Positions 24,060 through 30,813 of a stretch of DNA of 30,813 nt are shown piece after piece (position 1 is the stretch's first letter; the number at the start of each line of letters is the position of its first letter). Under the pieces are notes generated by a model. The model searched no databases. It was given only the letters and a program-made list of their open reading frames with translations, and was not told the DNA's origin. The translations under genes and the position numbers were made by a program. This stretch comes from a virus. Where the stretch lies: IMG/VR virus record IMGVR_UViG_3300008050_000186, positions 1 to 30,813 of that record. One strand, given 5' to 3'.

Positions 24060-24274
24060 GATAAACTTTGCACTTCCTTTTCTATATAAGTATGCAAGTC
24101 TTCTAGTTTAAAGCACCCTTCTTTAACTATTTTATTAATAATAGGTATGTAATCTTTATTAAATATTTTTTCTATTTCCTTTACTGGTAAGTGTTTAAAT
24201 TCAGATATTATATTCCCATCTCTTGCAATAAATATTCTAAACGAAACAAGATTCCCTTCTTTTTTATTGTTCAT
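24056..24274 (-). CDS. Unknown 72-residue protein at the end of the nrd operon
   Basis: This is the last gene of the minus-strand operon. AAGGAGG lies just upstream of the ATG, the strongest ribosome site in the neighbourhood. The product opens with a basic NKKEG segment, then a short beta stretch (LVSFRIFIARDGNIISEF) and charged helices (PVKEIEKIFNKDYIPIINKIVKEG). It has one Cys, no membrane segment and no known motif. It is 9 bases from nrdB, so a role linked to nucleotide reduction is possible but unproven. Small glutaredoxins often sit here in phages, but it lacks a CxxC motif and is not one. Confidence 0.55.
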   Translation of the reverse strand: MNNKKEGNLVSFRIFIARDGNIISEFKHLPVKEIEKIFNKDYIPIINKIVKEGCFKLEDLHTYIEKEVQSLS

Positions 24275-24283
24275 ACTACCTCC

Positions 24284-25264
24284 TTAGTCTTCTAAACGCA
24301 GACTTTTAAATTGAACAGTTTCTATATTACCTTTGATGCCTCCTTTCATATAAGTAGTAGCTCTCCCTTCAAAAAAGTTTTGATGCTCTACTCCTAGTAC
24401 ATCATCTAACCAAACAAGCGGGTTATCTTTTACTTCAAAATTAGGTTTTAAACCTAGTTGTAGTAAACGCCTGTCTGCTATATATCTAATATACTCCTTC
24501 ATTTCAGACTTAGTAAGTCCTTGAATGTCTCCCATTTCAAATACTAAATCTAAAAACTTATCTTCTAACTTAACCATTTCTCTGCAAGCTTGGTATATTT
24601 CTTTCTTAAAATCATCTGTCCAAAGATGTATATTCTCTTTCATAAATTCTCTAAAGAGATTAGTCATTGCTTCAACGTGTAACGACTCATCTCTTATACT
24701 GTAAGTTACTATCTGTCCCATGCCTTTCATCTTACCAAAGCGCGGGAAGTTTAAAAGAATTGCAAAGCTGCTAAAGAGTTGTAGTCCCTCAGTAAAGCCT
24801 GAATAGATTGCTAAGTTTTTAGCTATGCTTTCTTTGTTAGATACTTTAAAGGGCACCGCGTTAATGTAGTCGTGCTTGTCGGCCATAGCTTCATATTCAG
24901 AAAAAGCTTTGTACTCTGTATCAGGCATATTTACAGTATCTAATAACAAGCTGTAAGCGTGTTGATGTATTGATTCCATGTTCGCAAAAGAAGACATCAT
25001 CATTCTAGCTTCTGGTTTCTTAAAAGCCCTCATGTATTTATCTATATAACAAGACGCTACATCCACATCAGACTGCGTAAAGAGTCTAAATATCTGAGTC
25101 AATAAATTCTTTTCAGACTCATCCATGTCCTGCCAATCTTTAACATCATTGTGCAGGGGTACATCTTCCGGCAACCATATCATTTGATTCTGCTGCACGT
25201 AGTAATCAAACATCCACGGGTAATCAAAAGGTTTATAATAATCTCTTGTTCCTAATAAGCTCAT
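24284..25264 (-). CDS. nrdB: Ribonucleoside-diphosphate reductase class I, beta subunit
   Basis: The 326-residue protein carries the di-iron/tyrosyl radical site of class I NrdB. Visible ligands are an Asp in FTQSDVDVA (66 or 68), E97 and H100 in MESIHQHAY, E159 in SGFTEGLQL, and E193 and H196 in RDESLHVEA. Y104, seven residues after E97, is the radical tyrosine, so this is the canonical tyrosyl type rather than the Phe-containing class Ic. The radical is passed to NrdA to make deoxynucleotides from ribonucleotides. The C-terminal tail would dock to NrdA. The ATG overlaps the upstream membrane-protein stop. Two genes separate it from nrdA in the same operon. Confidence 0.95.
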   Translation of the reverse strand: MSLLGTRDYYKPFDYPWMFDYYVQQNQMIWLPEDVPLHNDVKDWQDMDESEKNLLTQIFRLFTQSDVDVASCYIDKYMRAFKKPEARMMMSSFANMESIHQHAYSLLLDTVNMPDTEYKAFSEYEAMADKHDYINAVPFKVSNKESIAKNLAIYSGFTEGLQLFSSFAILLNFPRFGKMKGMGQIVTYSIRDESLHVEAMTNLFREFMKENIHLWTDDFKKEIYQACREMVKLEDKFLDLVFEMGDIQGLTKSEMKEYIRYIADRRLLQLGLKPNFEVKDNPLVWLDDVLGVEHQNFFEGRATTYMKGGIKGNIETVQFKSLRLED

Positions 25265-25551
25265 TTAGATTCCTTCATTAAATTAGTTATTGATTCAAAA
25301 TCATTTTTTGCATTAGTTAATTTGTTGTGTAAGTACATAGCAGACCAACACCCTAAGACTGCTCCGGTTGCAAGCTTCCACACTAAGTCCCAACTAGCCC
25401 CTAGTTTTACTATGTTAATAATTATATATACTTCTGTAAAGGCCATAGCCAAACTAAATACAGGTACAAATAAATAATTATTAAACGCAACATTGCGTTG
25501 TTGAAATGCTTTAACGAATACAGAAATATAACTAGCTATTATTAAGTACAT
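25261..25551 (-). CDS. Three-span membrane protein between nrdA and nrdB
   Basis: The 96-residue protein has hydrophobic segments at about 1-15 (MYLIIASYISVFVKAF), 26-48 (YLFVPVFSLAMAFTEVYIIINIV) and 58-76 (WKLATGAVLGCWSAMYLHNK). A basic loop (QQRNVAFNNY) lies between the first two, and a charged C-terminal helix follows. I associate this layout, with FVKAFQQRNV after the first span, with a conserved unnamed membrane protein of marine and Vibrio phages; its function is not known. AGGAG lies upstream of the ATG, and the start overlaps the previous gene by 20 bases. It is not a holin by position, as it belongs to the replication operon. Confidence 0.65.
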   Translation of the reverse strand: MYLIIASYISVFVKAFQQRNVAFNNYLFVPVFSLAMAFTEVYIIINIVKLGASWDLVWKLATGAVLGCWSAMYLHNKLTNAKNDFESITNLMKESK

Positions 25552-25852
25552 TAAACTCTGCTCCTATCTCTGCTATAATTTCCCAATATCTTGTAACCAT
25601 TCCTTTTGGAATTACCATGACAGCATTAACATACTCTTCATCCTTTTTGCTGTGGTAACGATCAGTACATAATATAATTTCATTATCATTATCCGCTACT
25701 AAATAACCTACGCTTGATCTAAGCACAGGTTTTAATTTTCTAGCATCAGATATGAGATGATCCTCAGTATCTATCCAAGCATCTTCCCACTCAACCTGCA
25801 TGATACAACCTAATAGTGCATCATGGTGCGGATTATTTGGTTTATCCTTCAC
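25532..25852 (-). CDS. Unknown conserved-type phage protein after nrdA
   Basis: The 106-residue frame can start at a GTG at 25852, overlapping the nrdA stop by 11 bases with GAGGGG upstream. It can also start at an ATG 17 codons later (MQVEWEDAW); the second would suit the apparent domain start better. The core VEWEDAW, then SVGYLVADNDNEIILCTDR, then MVIPKGMVTRYWEI resembles a short phage protein I have seen near nucleotide-metabolism genes: a small beta sheet closed by a helix after an IPKG turn. No catalytic residues are evident. It has no membrane segment. Function unknown. Confidence 0.6.
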   Translation of the reverse strand: MKDKPNNPHHDALLGCIMQVEWEDAWIDTEDHLISDARKLKPVLRSSVGYLVADNDNEIILCTDRYHSKKDEEYVNAVMVIPKGMVTRYWEIIAEIGAEFNVLNNS

Positions 25853-27671
25853 AACTTATACACCCCTCTTCCTCTAAATTAATTTTAGGTATTTTAATAT
25901 TAACATTCTCTGTACTACGGGCAGCGTTAGAACGTAAGTAGTATAAAGATTTAAGTCTATGTATACCCGCCCAATGTATATCGTTTAAATACTGTAAGAA
26001 ATTGTTGTGAGTTTCTTGGTCTGCTTCTATAGGTGGAGATTTAAAAAATAAATTAACACTTTGACTTTGACATATATACTCTTGACGCATAGCAGCGTGT
26101 TCTATAATCCATATTTGATTTATCTCTGGTGCTGTTTTAAATATTTTCTTTTGTTCATCAGATAAAATATCTAGGTGCTGCACTGAACCTTCATTTGCTG
26201 CTATATCTTTCCATATCTCTTCTCGTTTTTTTCCAGTAGGAACAAGCTCATATAATAAATCATCAAGATATTTGTTTCTAACTTTAAAGCTGCCAGATAA
26301 TGTCTTGTGTGTATAGACATTAGCTCTATTAGGTTCTATAGAGGGGCTAGTAGCACCACATATAATAGAACTAGAAGCGTTAGGAGCTACGGCAAGAAGA
26401 TGTGCGTTGCGTTTACCACTACCTTTCATGTCGGGAGCCTCACCCCGTTCTTCTCCTAGTTGTCTTGTGGCTTTGTCGGCTCTGTCTTTTATAAAAGAAA
26501 AAGCTTTGTTGTTAAAACTTGCAGCATACATACTTTCAAAAGGTATGTTATTCTTTTGTAAGTAACTATGGAAACCCATTGCCCCTAAACCAATAGACCT
26601 TTCTCGCATAGCTGAGTAGGCTGCTTTAGAATATCCGGGCTTATCACCAACTAAATCAATAAAGTTTTCTAGTACATTATCTAGCATAGTAATTAAATCA
26701 GATATAAAGTTATCTTCTTTAGACCACTCATTAAAGTATTCTAGGTTCACACTAGATAAACAGCAAACCGCTGTTCTATTTTCATCAGTTGGCAAAGTTA
26801 TTTCAGAACATAAATTACTTTGCTTTATTGTTAAGCCTAGTTTCTTTTGTTCCTCTGGCAGAGCAGCATTACAATTATCTATGTTAATTAAATAAGGCTC
26901 ACCAGTTTCCATTCGGGTCTGTATTATTTGAAACCATAAATCTCTTGCTTGTACAATCTTTACTGCTGTATTAGTTTTAGGGTCTATCAATCTCCACTCA
27001 TCATCTTCTGCTACAGCATTTAAAAATTCATTAGTAATATTAATTGCATTGTGTAGATTCAAACACTTCCTATTTAAATCACCGCCCGTAGTCTTACGCA
27101 TATTAATAAACTCTTCTACTTCGGGGTGTGATATATTTATATAAGCGGCATAGCTTCCTCTTCTAGTTACGCCTTGGTTAAAGGCCAACATCTGAGAGTC
27201 TACAACGTGCATAAAGGGTATTGATCCAGTACTGCGGCTACCGTTAGAAGTATCCACGCCATTGCTGCGAATATCACCCCAATGTCCACCGATGCCTCCA
27301 CCTCCACTTGCAAGCCAAATGTTCTCATCATAGTGAGCAGATAAACCATCCCTAGAGTCAGGTACATAATTAAGAAAACAACTGATAGGTAAACCCCTAC
27401 TTGTACCCCCATTAGAAAGTATAGGAGTACTGAAGCTAAACCAATGATTACTAGCGTACTCGTAAAGTCTCTGTCCAAGATTAAAATCAGTATGTCCTTT
27501 ATAAGTTGCACCAAAAATAGCGGCCCTAGCAAAAGCTTGTTGAGCATGAGTTTCACCTTCCCATAAATATCTGTCTGTTATAGTTTCTTTAGAAAAAGAA
27601 TTTAATAAGTTTTCTTTTTCATAGTTAATATGAATACCTAAATATGGCTGAACATCAATCTTCTCAGTCAT
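25842..27671 (-). CDS. nrdA: Ribonucleoside-diphosphate reductase class I, alpha subunit without ATP-cone
   Basis: The 609-residue catalytic subunit reduces ribonucleotides to deoxyribonucleotides. The redox Cys pair is C98 (PISCFLNY) and C303 (AVCCLSS); C304 is an extra neighbour. The active-site motif N286-L-C288-S-E290 supplies the thiyl radical Cys and its partners. Y577 and Y578 (LYYLRS) carry the radical path from NrdB. C604 and C607 (CISC) at the C-terminus re-reduce the active site. The protein is about 150 residues shorter than E. coli NrdA and starts directly at the catalytic domain, lacking the N-terminal ATP-cone that mediates dATP feedback. AAGGAG precedes the ATG. The start overlaps a small basic ORF. 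Confidence 0.95.
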   Translation of the reverse strand: MTEKIDVQPYLGIHINYEKENLLNSFSKETITDRYLWEGETHAQQAFARAAIFGATYKGHTDFNLGQRLYEYASNHWFSFSTPILSNGGTSRGLPISCFLNYVPDSRDGLSAHYDENIWLASGGGGIGGHWGDIRSNGVDTSNGSRSTGSIPFMHVVDSQMLAFNQGVTRRGSYAAYINISHPEVEEFINMRKTTGGDLNRKCLNLHNAINITNEFLNAVAEDDEWRLIDPKTNTAVKIVQARDLWFQIIQTRMETGEPYLINIDNCNAALPEEQKKLGLTIKQSNLCSEITLPTDENRTAVCCLSSVNLEYFNEWSKEDNFISDLITMLDNVLENFIDLVGDKPGYSKAAYSAMRERSIGLGAMGFHSYLQKNNIPFESMYAASFNNKAFSFIKDRADKATRQLGEERGEAPDMKGSGKRNAHLLAVAPNASSSIICGATSPSIEPNRANVYTHKTLSGSFKVRNKYLDDLLYELVPTGKKREEIWKDIAANEGSVQHLDILSDEQKKIFKTAPEINQIWIIEHAAMRQEYICQSQSVNLFFKSPPIEADQETHNNFLQYLNDIHWAGIHRLKSLYYLRSNAARSTENVNIKIPKINLEEEGCISCEG

Positions 27672-27777
27672 TGACTTGCTTCTCCTTACGTTTAACTTTT
27701 TGTTTTTTAGGCTTAGGTTTTTCTTGTTTCTTTTTTCTGTTATATCTTTCGGTTCTTTCTAATTTACGATCCCACAT
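27664..27777 (-). CDS. 37-residue highly basic ORF upstream of nrdA
   Basis: The ATG at 27777 lies inside the end of the DUF3310 gene (14-base overlap) and the TGA at 27664-27666 lies within the nrdA start (8-base overlap). The frame thus exactly bridges the two genes. The product is over 40 percent Lys/Arg (RKKKQEKPKPKKQKVKRKEK), would bind nucleic acid by charge alone, and has no fold I recognise. AAGG and CGGAAA upstream are modest ribosome sites. It may be a real small DNA- or RNA-binding peptide or only a translational coupler carrying ribosomes to nrdA. Confidence 0.45.
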   Translation of the reverse strand: MWDRKLERTERYNRKKKQEKPKPKKQKVKRKEKQVND

Positions 27778-28051
27778 TTTCCGTTACCTTAGAAATAAGT
27801 TTGTCTAAGTACCATCGGGCCTTTCGTAAATCTGTTACATTATCTTTGTATCTAAATCGCCATACATATTTTAACACATTATTACGCAAGTAACCTTCAA
27901 ACTCTTCTTTAGTTGAGGCTGCTTCAATAGCATCAATACATTCTATATTGCCTTTGTTGTAATGTGCCGGACTAGAAACATTACTACTTTGGTTCTTTAA
28001 TTGTTGGTGTACCCTATCCCATTCTTCTGGTGTTGCATTATCAATACTCAT
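27764..28051 (-). CDS. DUF3310 (SaV-like) phage protein
   Basis: The 95-residue protein matches the DUF3310 pattern: SPAHYNKGNIECIDAIEA (27-44), then FEGYLRNNVLKYVWRFRYK (52-70) and DLRKARWYLDKLI (74-86). This family is common in phage replication operons. Its biochemical role is not settled; some members are annotated as nucleotide kinase-like without strong proof. Here it sits between endonuclease I and nrdA, in keeping with a nucleotide-metabolism or replication association. GGAG lies 5 bases before the ATG. Nothing in the conserved block appears missing. Confidence 0.85.
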   Translation of the reverse strand: MSIDNATPEEWDRVHQQLKNQSSNVSSPAHYNKGNIECIDAIEAASTKEEFEGYLRNNVLKYVWRFRYKDNVTDLRKARWYLDKLISKVTENVGS

Positions 28052-28059
28052 AGTGTCTC

Positions 28060-28548
28060 CTACTCACTCTCAATGTTTAAAGTATTATCTTTACGATAGT
28101 TTATATCTACCCATTCACTTGGTAAAGAGTCTTCACTGTACCATGCAAATCCATTTGCTGATGCCCATTCTCCATGACTTCTTTTTGTACCATCCTTTCT
28201 TCTCTTAGCTTGTGGCATAGGAGCAGAAGGATTGGCAAACAAAAAAACTAATTCTGTATTAGGAGGCAATGCTTTTTTAACCCATATATATTTACTGTAT
28301 TCGGCAAAGTCCCAGAACCTTCCTTTAGCTTCTAACAAAATTATTTTATTGCCCATAATTCTAACAAAGTCAGGCTCATAAACGTGTTCAATTATATAAG
28401 CTATTTCTTTAGTATGATGATTCCATTGTTTTAACAGCCCATTGTGAAGCTCATGTTCCCAATTAGAATCATAGCTAGGAGGTACGTTCTTTTCTTTAGG
28501 CCGTTTAATTCTAGGCTTTCTAAATCCCTTGCGAATTTTTTTATTCAA
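28060..28548 (-). CDS. T7-type endonuclease I (Holliday junction resolvase)
   Basis: The 162-residue protein resembles T7 gp3, which cuts branched DNA and resolves Holliday junctions before packaging. The PD-(D/E)XK site is visible as E31 (SNWEHEL), D60 (VYEPDF) and E73-A-K75 (LLEAKG). The C-terminal part also matches: SHGEWASANGFAW and LPSEWVDI correspond to T7's SYGEFCEKHG and IPAEWI. The N-terminus is very basic (KKIRKGFRKPRIKRPKEK). The only in-frame start before the catalytic core is a TTG at 28548, just after AAAGGA, overlapping the preceding stop; spacing is short, so expression may depend on coupling. Confidence 0.85.
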   Translation of the reverse strand: MNKKIRKGFRKPRIKRPKEKNVPPSYDSNWEHELHNGLLKQWNHHTKEIAYIIEHVYEPDFVRIMGNKIILLEAKGRFWDFAEYSKYIWVKKALPPNTELVFLFANPSAPMPQAKRRKDGTKRSHGEWASANGFAWYSEDSLPSEWVDINYRKDNTLNIESE

Positions 28549-28807
28549 TGTCCTTTAACCTCACTGTAGTAACGTCCATGTTAGTCTTTCTAATTAAAGT
28601 TTTTATTTTTTTAACTGTCCACTTAAAAGAGTAGGCACTTAAAAATATTTGATTGTTAGCAAAGACATGAGTTTGACTAGAAAGATATGAGAGTATATTA
28701 CTTTCATTTATATTTTCTGATTCTTTTTTAGATACTAAAGTTTTAAACCATTCAACTAGAACAGTCTTAGATTGTTTCCGTATCTGCTTGCAAAGCTTGG
28801 AATTCAT
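28541..28807 (-). CDS. Unknown 88-residue basic protein in replication operon
   Basis: AGGAGGT is placed 6 bases before the ATG at 28807, so the start is well supported although it overlaps the exonuclease gene by 41 bases. The product is basic and mostly helical: KQIRKQSKTVLVEWFKTLVSKK, then FKWTVKKIKTLIRKTN near the C-terminus. The combination of an N-terminal KxxRKxxKxxxxEW helix and a C-terminal W..KKIKxL helix recalls a small unnamed protein seen between nuclease genes in other marine phages. DNA binding is plausible by charge only. It has one Cys and no catalytic motif. Confidence 0.55.
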   Translation of the reverse strand: MNSKLCKQIRKQSKTVLVEWFKTLVSKKESENINESNILSYLSSQTHVFANNQIFLSAYSFKWTVKKIKTLIRKTNMDVTTVRLKDIE

Positions 28808-29663
28808 GATCTACCTCCTGTACTTTAGGCTCTGCTACTACTTTAGTCAAGAAGGCATAGCCCTTAGAATATTGAAACACCCGTAATCCTTTACCGTTAT
28901 TAGAGTCTTTAAAGCATTCAAACTTATAAGGACACCAAGCACAGTTCTTATGTATCTTTTCATTGCCCTTTGTACCATCAGCTACAGGTTTAAAACAGAG
29001 GTCAGCCGGAGGCGTATTCTTTTTAAGAGCTTTGTTTATATTCTTTATCTTACTTCTGATGTTTGGTTTATCTAAATCCTCTGGTTGGTAGAAACATAGC
29101 TCACCGTTTTCTTTATTGATAACTAATAAACCACCGTTGCTTGTACCTTCAGACTCTTCATACCCTGCAAGTTGCCCCAAGTAACCGAAGGGATCATCAT
29201 CTCTGAGTGTTCCGTTTTTAAATTTACTAAAGGCAAAGCCCGATGCAGTTTTAATATCAACAACTTCATTGTCAATGATACAATCTATGTGGCCTGATAC
29301 ACTATCTACTACAACTTCTTTTTGTTCTCCAGTTAAGTCGTGACCAGATATAGTTACAAAAAGTTTTACTAGTTCTTCTAGCATATGACCATACAAAAAT
29401 TTAATTTGAGTAGGAGGATTAGGTTTAGATTCAGACTGTTTGTTTTTATATTTGTTATCAAACCATAAGCGCCTTGTACCCTTACCAACATTAGACATCC
29501 TTATAGAAAAGTTAGAATCTCTTTTAGTTGGATTAGCCCAAGAACGCATGACATCTTTCATAGCCTCACCGAAGTCTTCTATCTGTTGTTCAGATATGTC
29601 TAAGGCTTGGCCGTCTGATAAAGGCTCTATGGTTTTGTATATATCTTCAATCAGATTTTTCAT
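28767..29663 (-). CDS. Cas4/RecB-like PD-(D/E)XK exonuclease with iron-sulfur Cys set
   Basis: I start this at ATG 29663 (GGAG about 8 bases upstream) rather than at an in-frame TTG at 29678, giving 298 residues. The nuclease core reads H93 (YGHMLEE), D127 (GHIDCII), D136-I-K138 (VVDIKTAS) and Q164-x3-Y168 (QLAGY), the RecB/Cas4-type order. C223, C241, C244 and C250 follow; C-x2-C-x5-C is the spacing of the 4Fe-4S staple in Cas4 and AddB, here with the fourth Cys also in the C-terminal part. It would degrade DNA ends in recombination or host DNA breakdown. No cas genes are near, so it belongs to phage replication. Confidence 0.8.
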   Translation of the reverse strand: MKNLIEDIYKTIEPLSDGQALDISEQQIEDFGEAMKDVMRSWANPTKRDSNFSIRMSNVGKGTRRLWFDNKYKNKQSESKPNPPTQIKFLYGHMLEELVKLFVTISGHDLTGEQKEVVVDSVSGHIDCIIDNEVVDIKTASGFAFSKFKNGTLRDDDPFGYLGQLAGYEESEGTSNGGLLVINKENGELCFYQPEDLDKPNIRSKIKNINKALKKNTPPADLCFKPVADGTKGNEKIHKNCAWCPYKFECFKDSNNGKGLRVFQYSKGYAFLTKVVAEPKVQEVDHEFQALQADTETI

Positions 29664-29970
29664 TTCTATGCTCCACAAATCTAAGTTGTCTAGTAGCAGG
29701 ATTATATCCTAATAGTTTTACTCCTAGTTCTTTTTGTAATTCAGTTCTTACTTGATGAGTACAATAATAATTCCCCTCTTTGCGGGGATCATGTGATTCT
29801 GTTTTTACATCTATTAGTGTAGCATTTCCATCCTTATAAGCAATTAAATCTATTGGCCCTTGAGTACCTGCATTAAGGAAAACTTCATAACCATTATCCC
29901 ACAGCCAAGTAACAGCATAAAATTCTGATAAATCCCCAACCCTACTATTAGAATGTTTAATGTGTTTCAT
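29647..29970 (-). CDS. Small PD-(D/E)XK nuclease, Hjc-like
   Basis: The 107-residue protein has the minimal layout of Holliday-junction-resolvase-like nucleases. E16 lies in GDLSEFYAVTWLWDNGYEV, D41 in GPIDLIAY, and D54-V-K56 in LIDVKTES. A basic segment follows (ESHDPRKEGNYYC) and then a short C-terminal strand. The same arrangement occurs in small phage and archaeal endonucleases that cut branched DNA. With endonuclease I in the same operon, it would be a second structure-specific or nicking activity. It overlaps the exonuclease start by 17 bases and shares one base with the upstream gene's stop. Substrate is not evident. Confidence 0.7.
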   Translation of the reverse strand: MKHIKHSNSRVGDLSEFYAVTWLWDNGYEVFLNAGTQGPIDLIAYKDGNATLIDVKTESHDPRKEGNYYCTHQVRTELQKELGVKLLGYNPATRQLRFVEHRNEKSD

Positions 29971-30248
29971 TAATGGATGTCTCCATAGTTGTGAGAAAAA
30001 GTTTCTTCACCCGTCCAAATACATAAATTATAAATAGGGTACTTGTCTTTTTTCTTATCCTTTATAATACAAAACTCTAACTTAACTTTTCTTAGGGCAG
30101 GGTCTTGCTGTGCAGCATCATACCCCCATATAGCATTCCTTACACTTTTGGTTGTTATAACATCAACCGGAAACCAAGTGTCATCACATCCATATTCTTC
30201 ACCCCAAACTGTGTATTCGTATTTCCCATATTTGTTAATGTGTTTCAC
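29970..30248 (-). CDS. Unknown 92-residue protein after polA
   Basis: A GTG at 30248 overlaps the polA stop by 14 bases, with GGAG upstream in polA. The product is soluble and mixed alpha/beta: KYEYTVWGEEYGCDDTWFPVD, then TTKSVRNAIWGYDAAQQDP, then LEFCIIKDKKKDKYPIYNLCIW. Three Cys are scattered, without a CxxC. I recognise no family. The position between the polymerase and nucleases suggests a replication accessory role, but nothing in the sequence shows this. Confidence 0.5.
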   Translation of the reverse strand: MKHINKYGKYEYTVWGEEYGCDDTWFPVDVITTKSVRNAIWGYDAAQQDPALRKVKLEFCIIKDKKKDKYPIYNLCIWTGEETFSHNYGDIH

Positions 30249-30813
30249 TCCAGTTATCTCCTATATGATACTCACCATCTAAAGGACATTTTGTATTAAA
30301 CTCTAGCCCTGCATTTTGTATAGCCAATACACCTAGCTCACCCACTTTCTTGGCATCTTTCTCTAATACTTCTATCTGCCATTCATCATGGATGTTAGCA
30401 ACAAAGTGTGCGTCTAGATTATACTCTATAATATAATCATTCAAAAGCTCTAGTGCTTTCTTCATAACTATACTACCACCGCCCTGTAGTAAAGCATTAA
30501 GGGCTGAGTGTGCTGATCTAATGTATATCTTTCTACCATCTAATCCCTTGATATATCCCTTGGACGCTGCTCTTGTAACTCTATCTTTAAGATTTCTAAG
30601 TGATGGGAGATTAGCAAGGAAGCGTTGTTTAAGTCGTTGACCATCTTGTTTGCCTCCTCCAACCACACTTCCAAGCTTTTCATTTCCCGCTCCGTAGATG
30701 AAGGCATATATGAAAGTTTTAGCCTGATTTCTAGATTTAAGTCCTGCAATTTTTTGATTAGCGGAGTGTATGTCTCCGTGCAAAATTTCATTTGTAAACT
30801 CCTTATCGTTCAT
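30235..30813 (-). CDS. polA: DNA polymerase family A, C-terminal part (runs off the right edge)
   Basis: The visible 192 residues are the fingers/palm end of a family A polymerase. Motif B reads SRNQAKTFIYAFIYGAG: the Arg, Lys, Tyr36 and Tyr-Gly correspond to E. coli R754, K758, residue 762 and Y766-G. Tyr at position 762 is as in T7 polymerase. Motif C is IHDEWQIE with H142, D143 and E144. The Met codon at the window's last base is only an internal residue: motif A and the exonuclease domain must lie beyond the edge, and the first visible residues (NDKEFTNEILHGDIHSANQ) correspond to the mid-palm GDIH region. It copies the phage genome. Confidence 0.92.
   Translation of the reverse strand: MNDKEFTNEILHGDIHSANQKIAGLKSRNQAKTFIYAFIYGAGNEKLGSVVGGGKQDGQRLKQRFLANLPSLRNLKDRVTRAASKGYIKGLDGRKIYIRSAHSALNALLQGGGSIVMKKALELLNDYIIEYNLDAHFVANIHDEWQIEVLEKDAKKVGELGVLAIQNAGLEFNTKCPLDGEYHIGDNWSETH

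Noticed and set aside
24107-24128. Inverted repeat TTAAAG...CTTTAA as a bidirectional terminator
   Set aside because: It is only 6 AT pairs, lies inside the 72-residue gene, and lacks a GC stem and T tract.
24056-24274. Glutaredoxin or thioredoxin next to nrdB
   Set aside because: The protein has one Cys and no CxxC motif, so it cannot be the usual electron donor.
27200-27556. 118-residue hydrophobic frame within nrdA on the same strand
   Set aside because: It is an out-of-frame reading of nrdA, whose catalytic residues are all intact in the main frame. The hydrophobic look comes from the frame offset.
28767-29663. Evidence of a CRISPR adaptation module from the Cas4-like protein
   Set aside because: No cas1, cas2 or repeat array is in the window; RecB/Cas4-like exonucleases are common in phage replication operons.
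30811-30813. ATG at the right edge as the polymerase start
   Set aside because: The protein begins mid-palm with GDIH and motif B, so motif A and the exonuclease domain must be encoded beyond the edge.

Overview
The window looks like a contiguous piece of an AT-rich marine tailed-phage genome, most likely a podovirus-like virus of an alphaproteobacterial host (SAR11, SAR116 or roseobacter type). The phage assignment rests on a family A DNA polymerase, a T7-type endonuclease I, a class I ribonucleotide reductase, a GTA-type holin, a GH24 lysozyme, and very large virion proteins of the kind ejected with DNA. The holin and a DUF6127-like protein beside it are families I associate with Alphaproteobacteria. 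The host assignment is inference; no taxonomic search was possible.

Layout. Plus strand, 1-24059: late genes. They open with the C-terminal end of a tail fibre, then a small structural protein. Next come two seven-bladed RCC1-type beta-propeller adhesins that flank a sulfotransferase-TPR-glycosyltransferase fusion (719-4995). A cluster of tiny membrane proteins and the holin follows (5407-6390). Then comes a block of virion/ejection proteins: 1268, 449, 194 and 744 residues, a GH24 lysozyme, and a 2463-residue multidomain protein with two ADP-ribosyltransferase-like domains (6399-22377). The late block ends with an exported c-type cytochrome/copper monooxygenase fusion (22374-23672), a small lipoprotein and a small unknown protein.

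Minus strand, 30813-24056: replication and nucleotide metabolism, read right to left. The order is polA (partial, runs off the right edge), an unknown protein, a small PD-(D/E)XK nuclease, a Cas4/RecB-like exonuclease with an apparent iron-sulfur Cys set, an unknown protein, endonuclease I, a DUF3310 protein, a 37-residue basic ORF, nrdA, an unknown protein, a membrane protein, nrdB and an unknown protein. Nearly every junction overlaps or is within a few bases, so this reads as one operon. It converges on the late block, and the two stop codons overlap.

How the genes fit together. The minus-strand block would recycle host nucleotides (NrdA/NrdB), copy DNA (PolA) and process recombination intermediates (endonuclease I, exonuclease). 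The plus-strand block makes adhesins, possibly modifies glycans by sulfation and glycosylation, lyses the cell and supplies injected proteins. The cargo of greatest interest is the periplasmic haem-copper monooxygenase fusion with its overlapping lipoprotein gene. All six copper-ligand positions of the PHM/DBM family can be found, and its base composition is richer in G+C than its neighbours. No gene-free stretch longer than about 100 bases exists; I saw no tRNA, CRISPR array, integrase, convincing promoter or convincing terminator.
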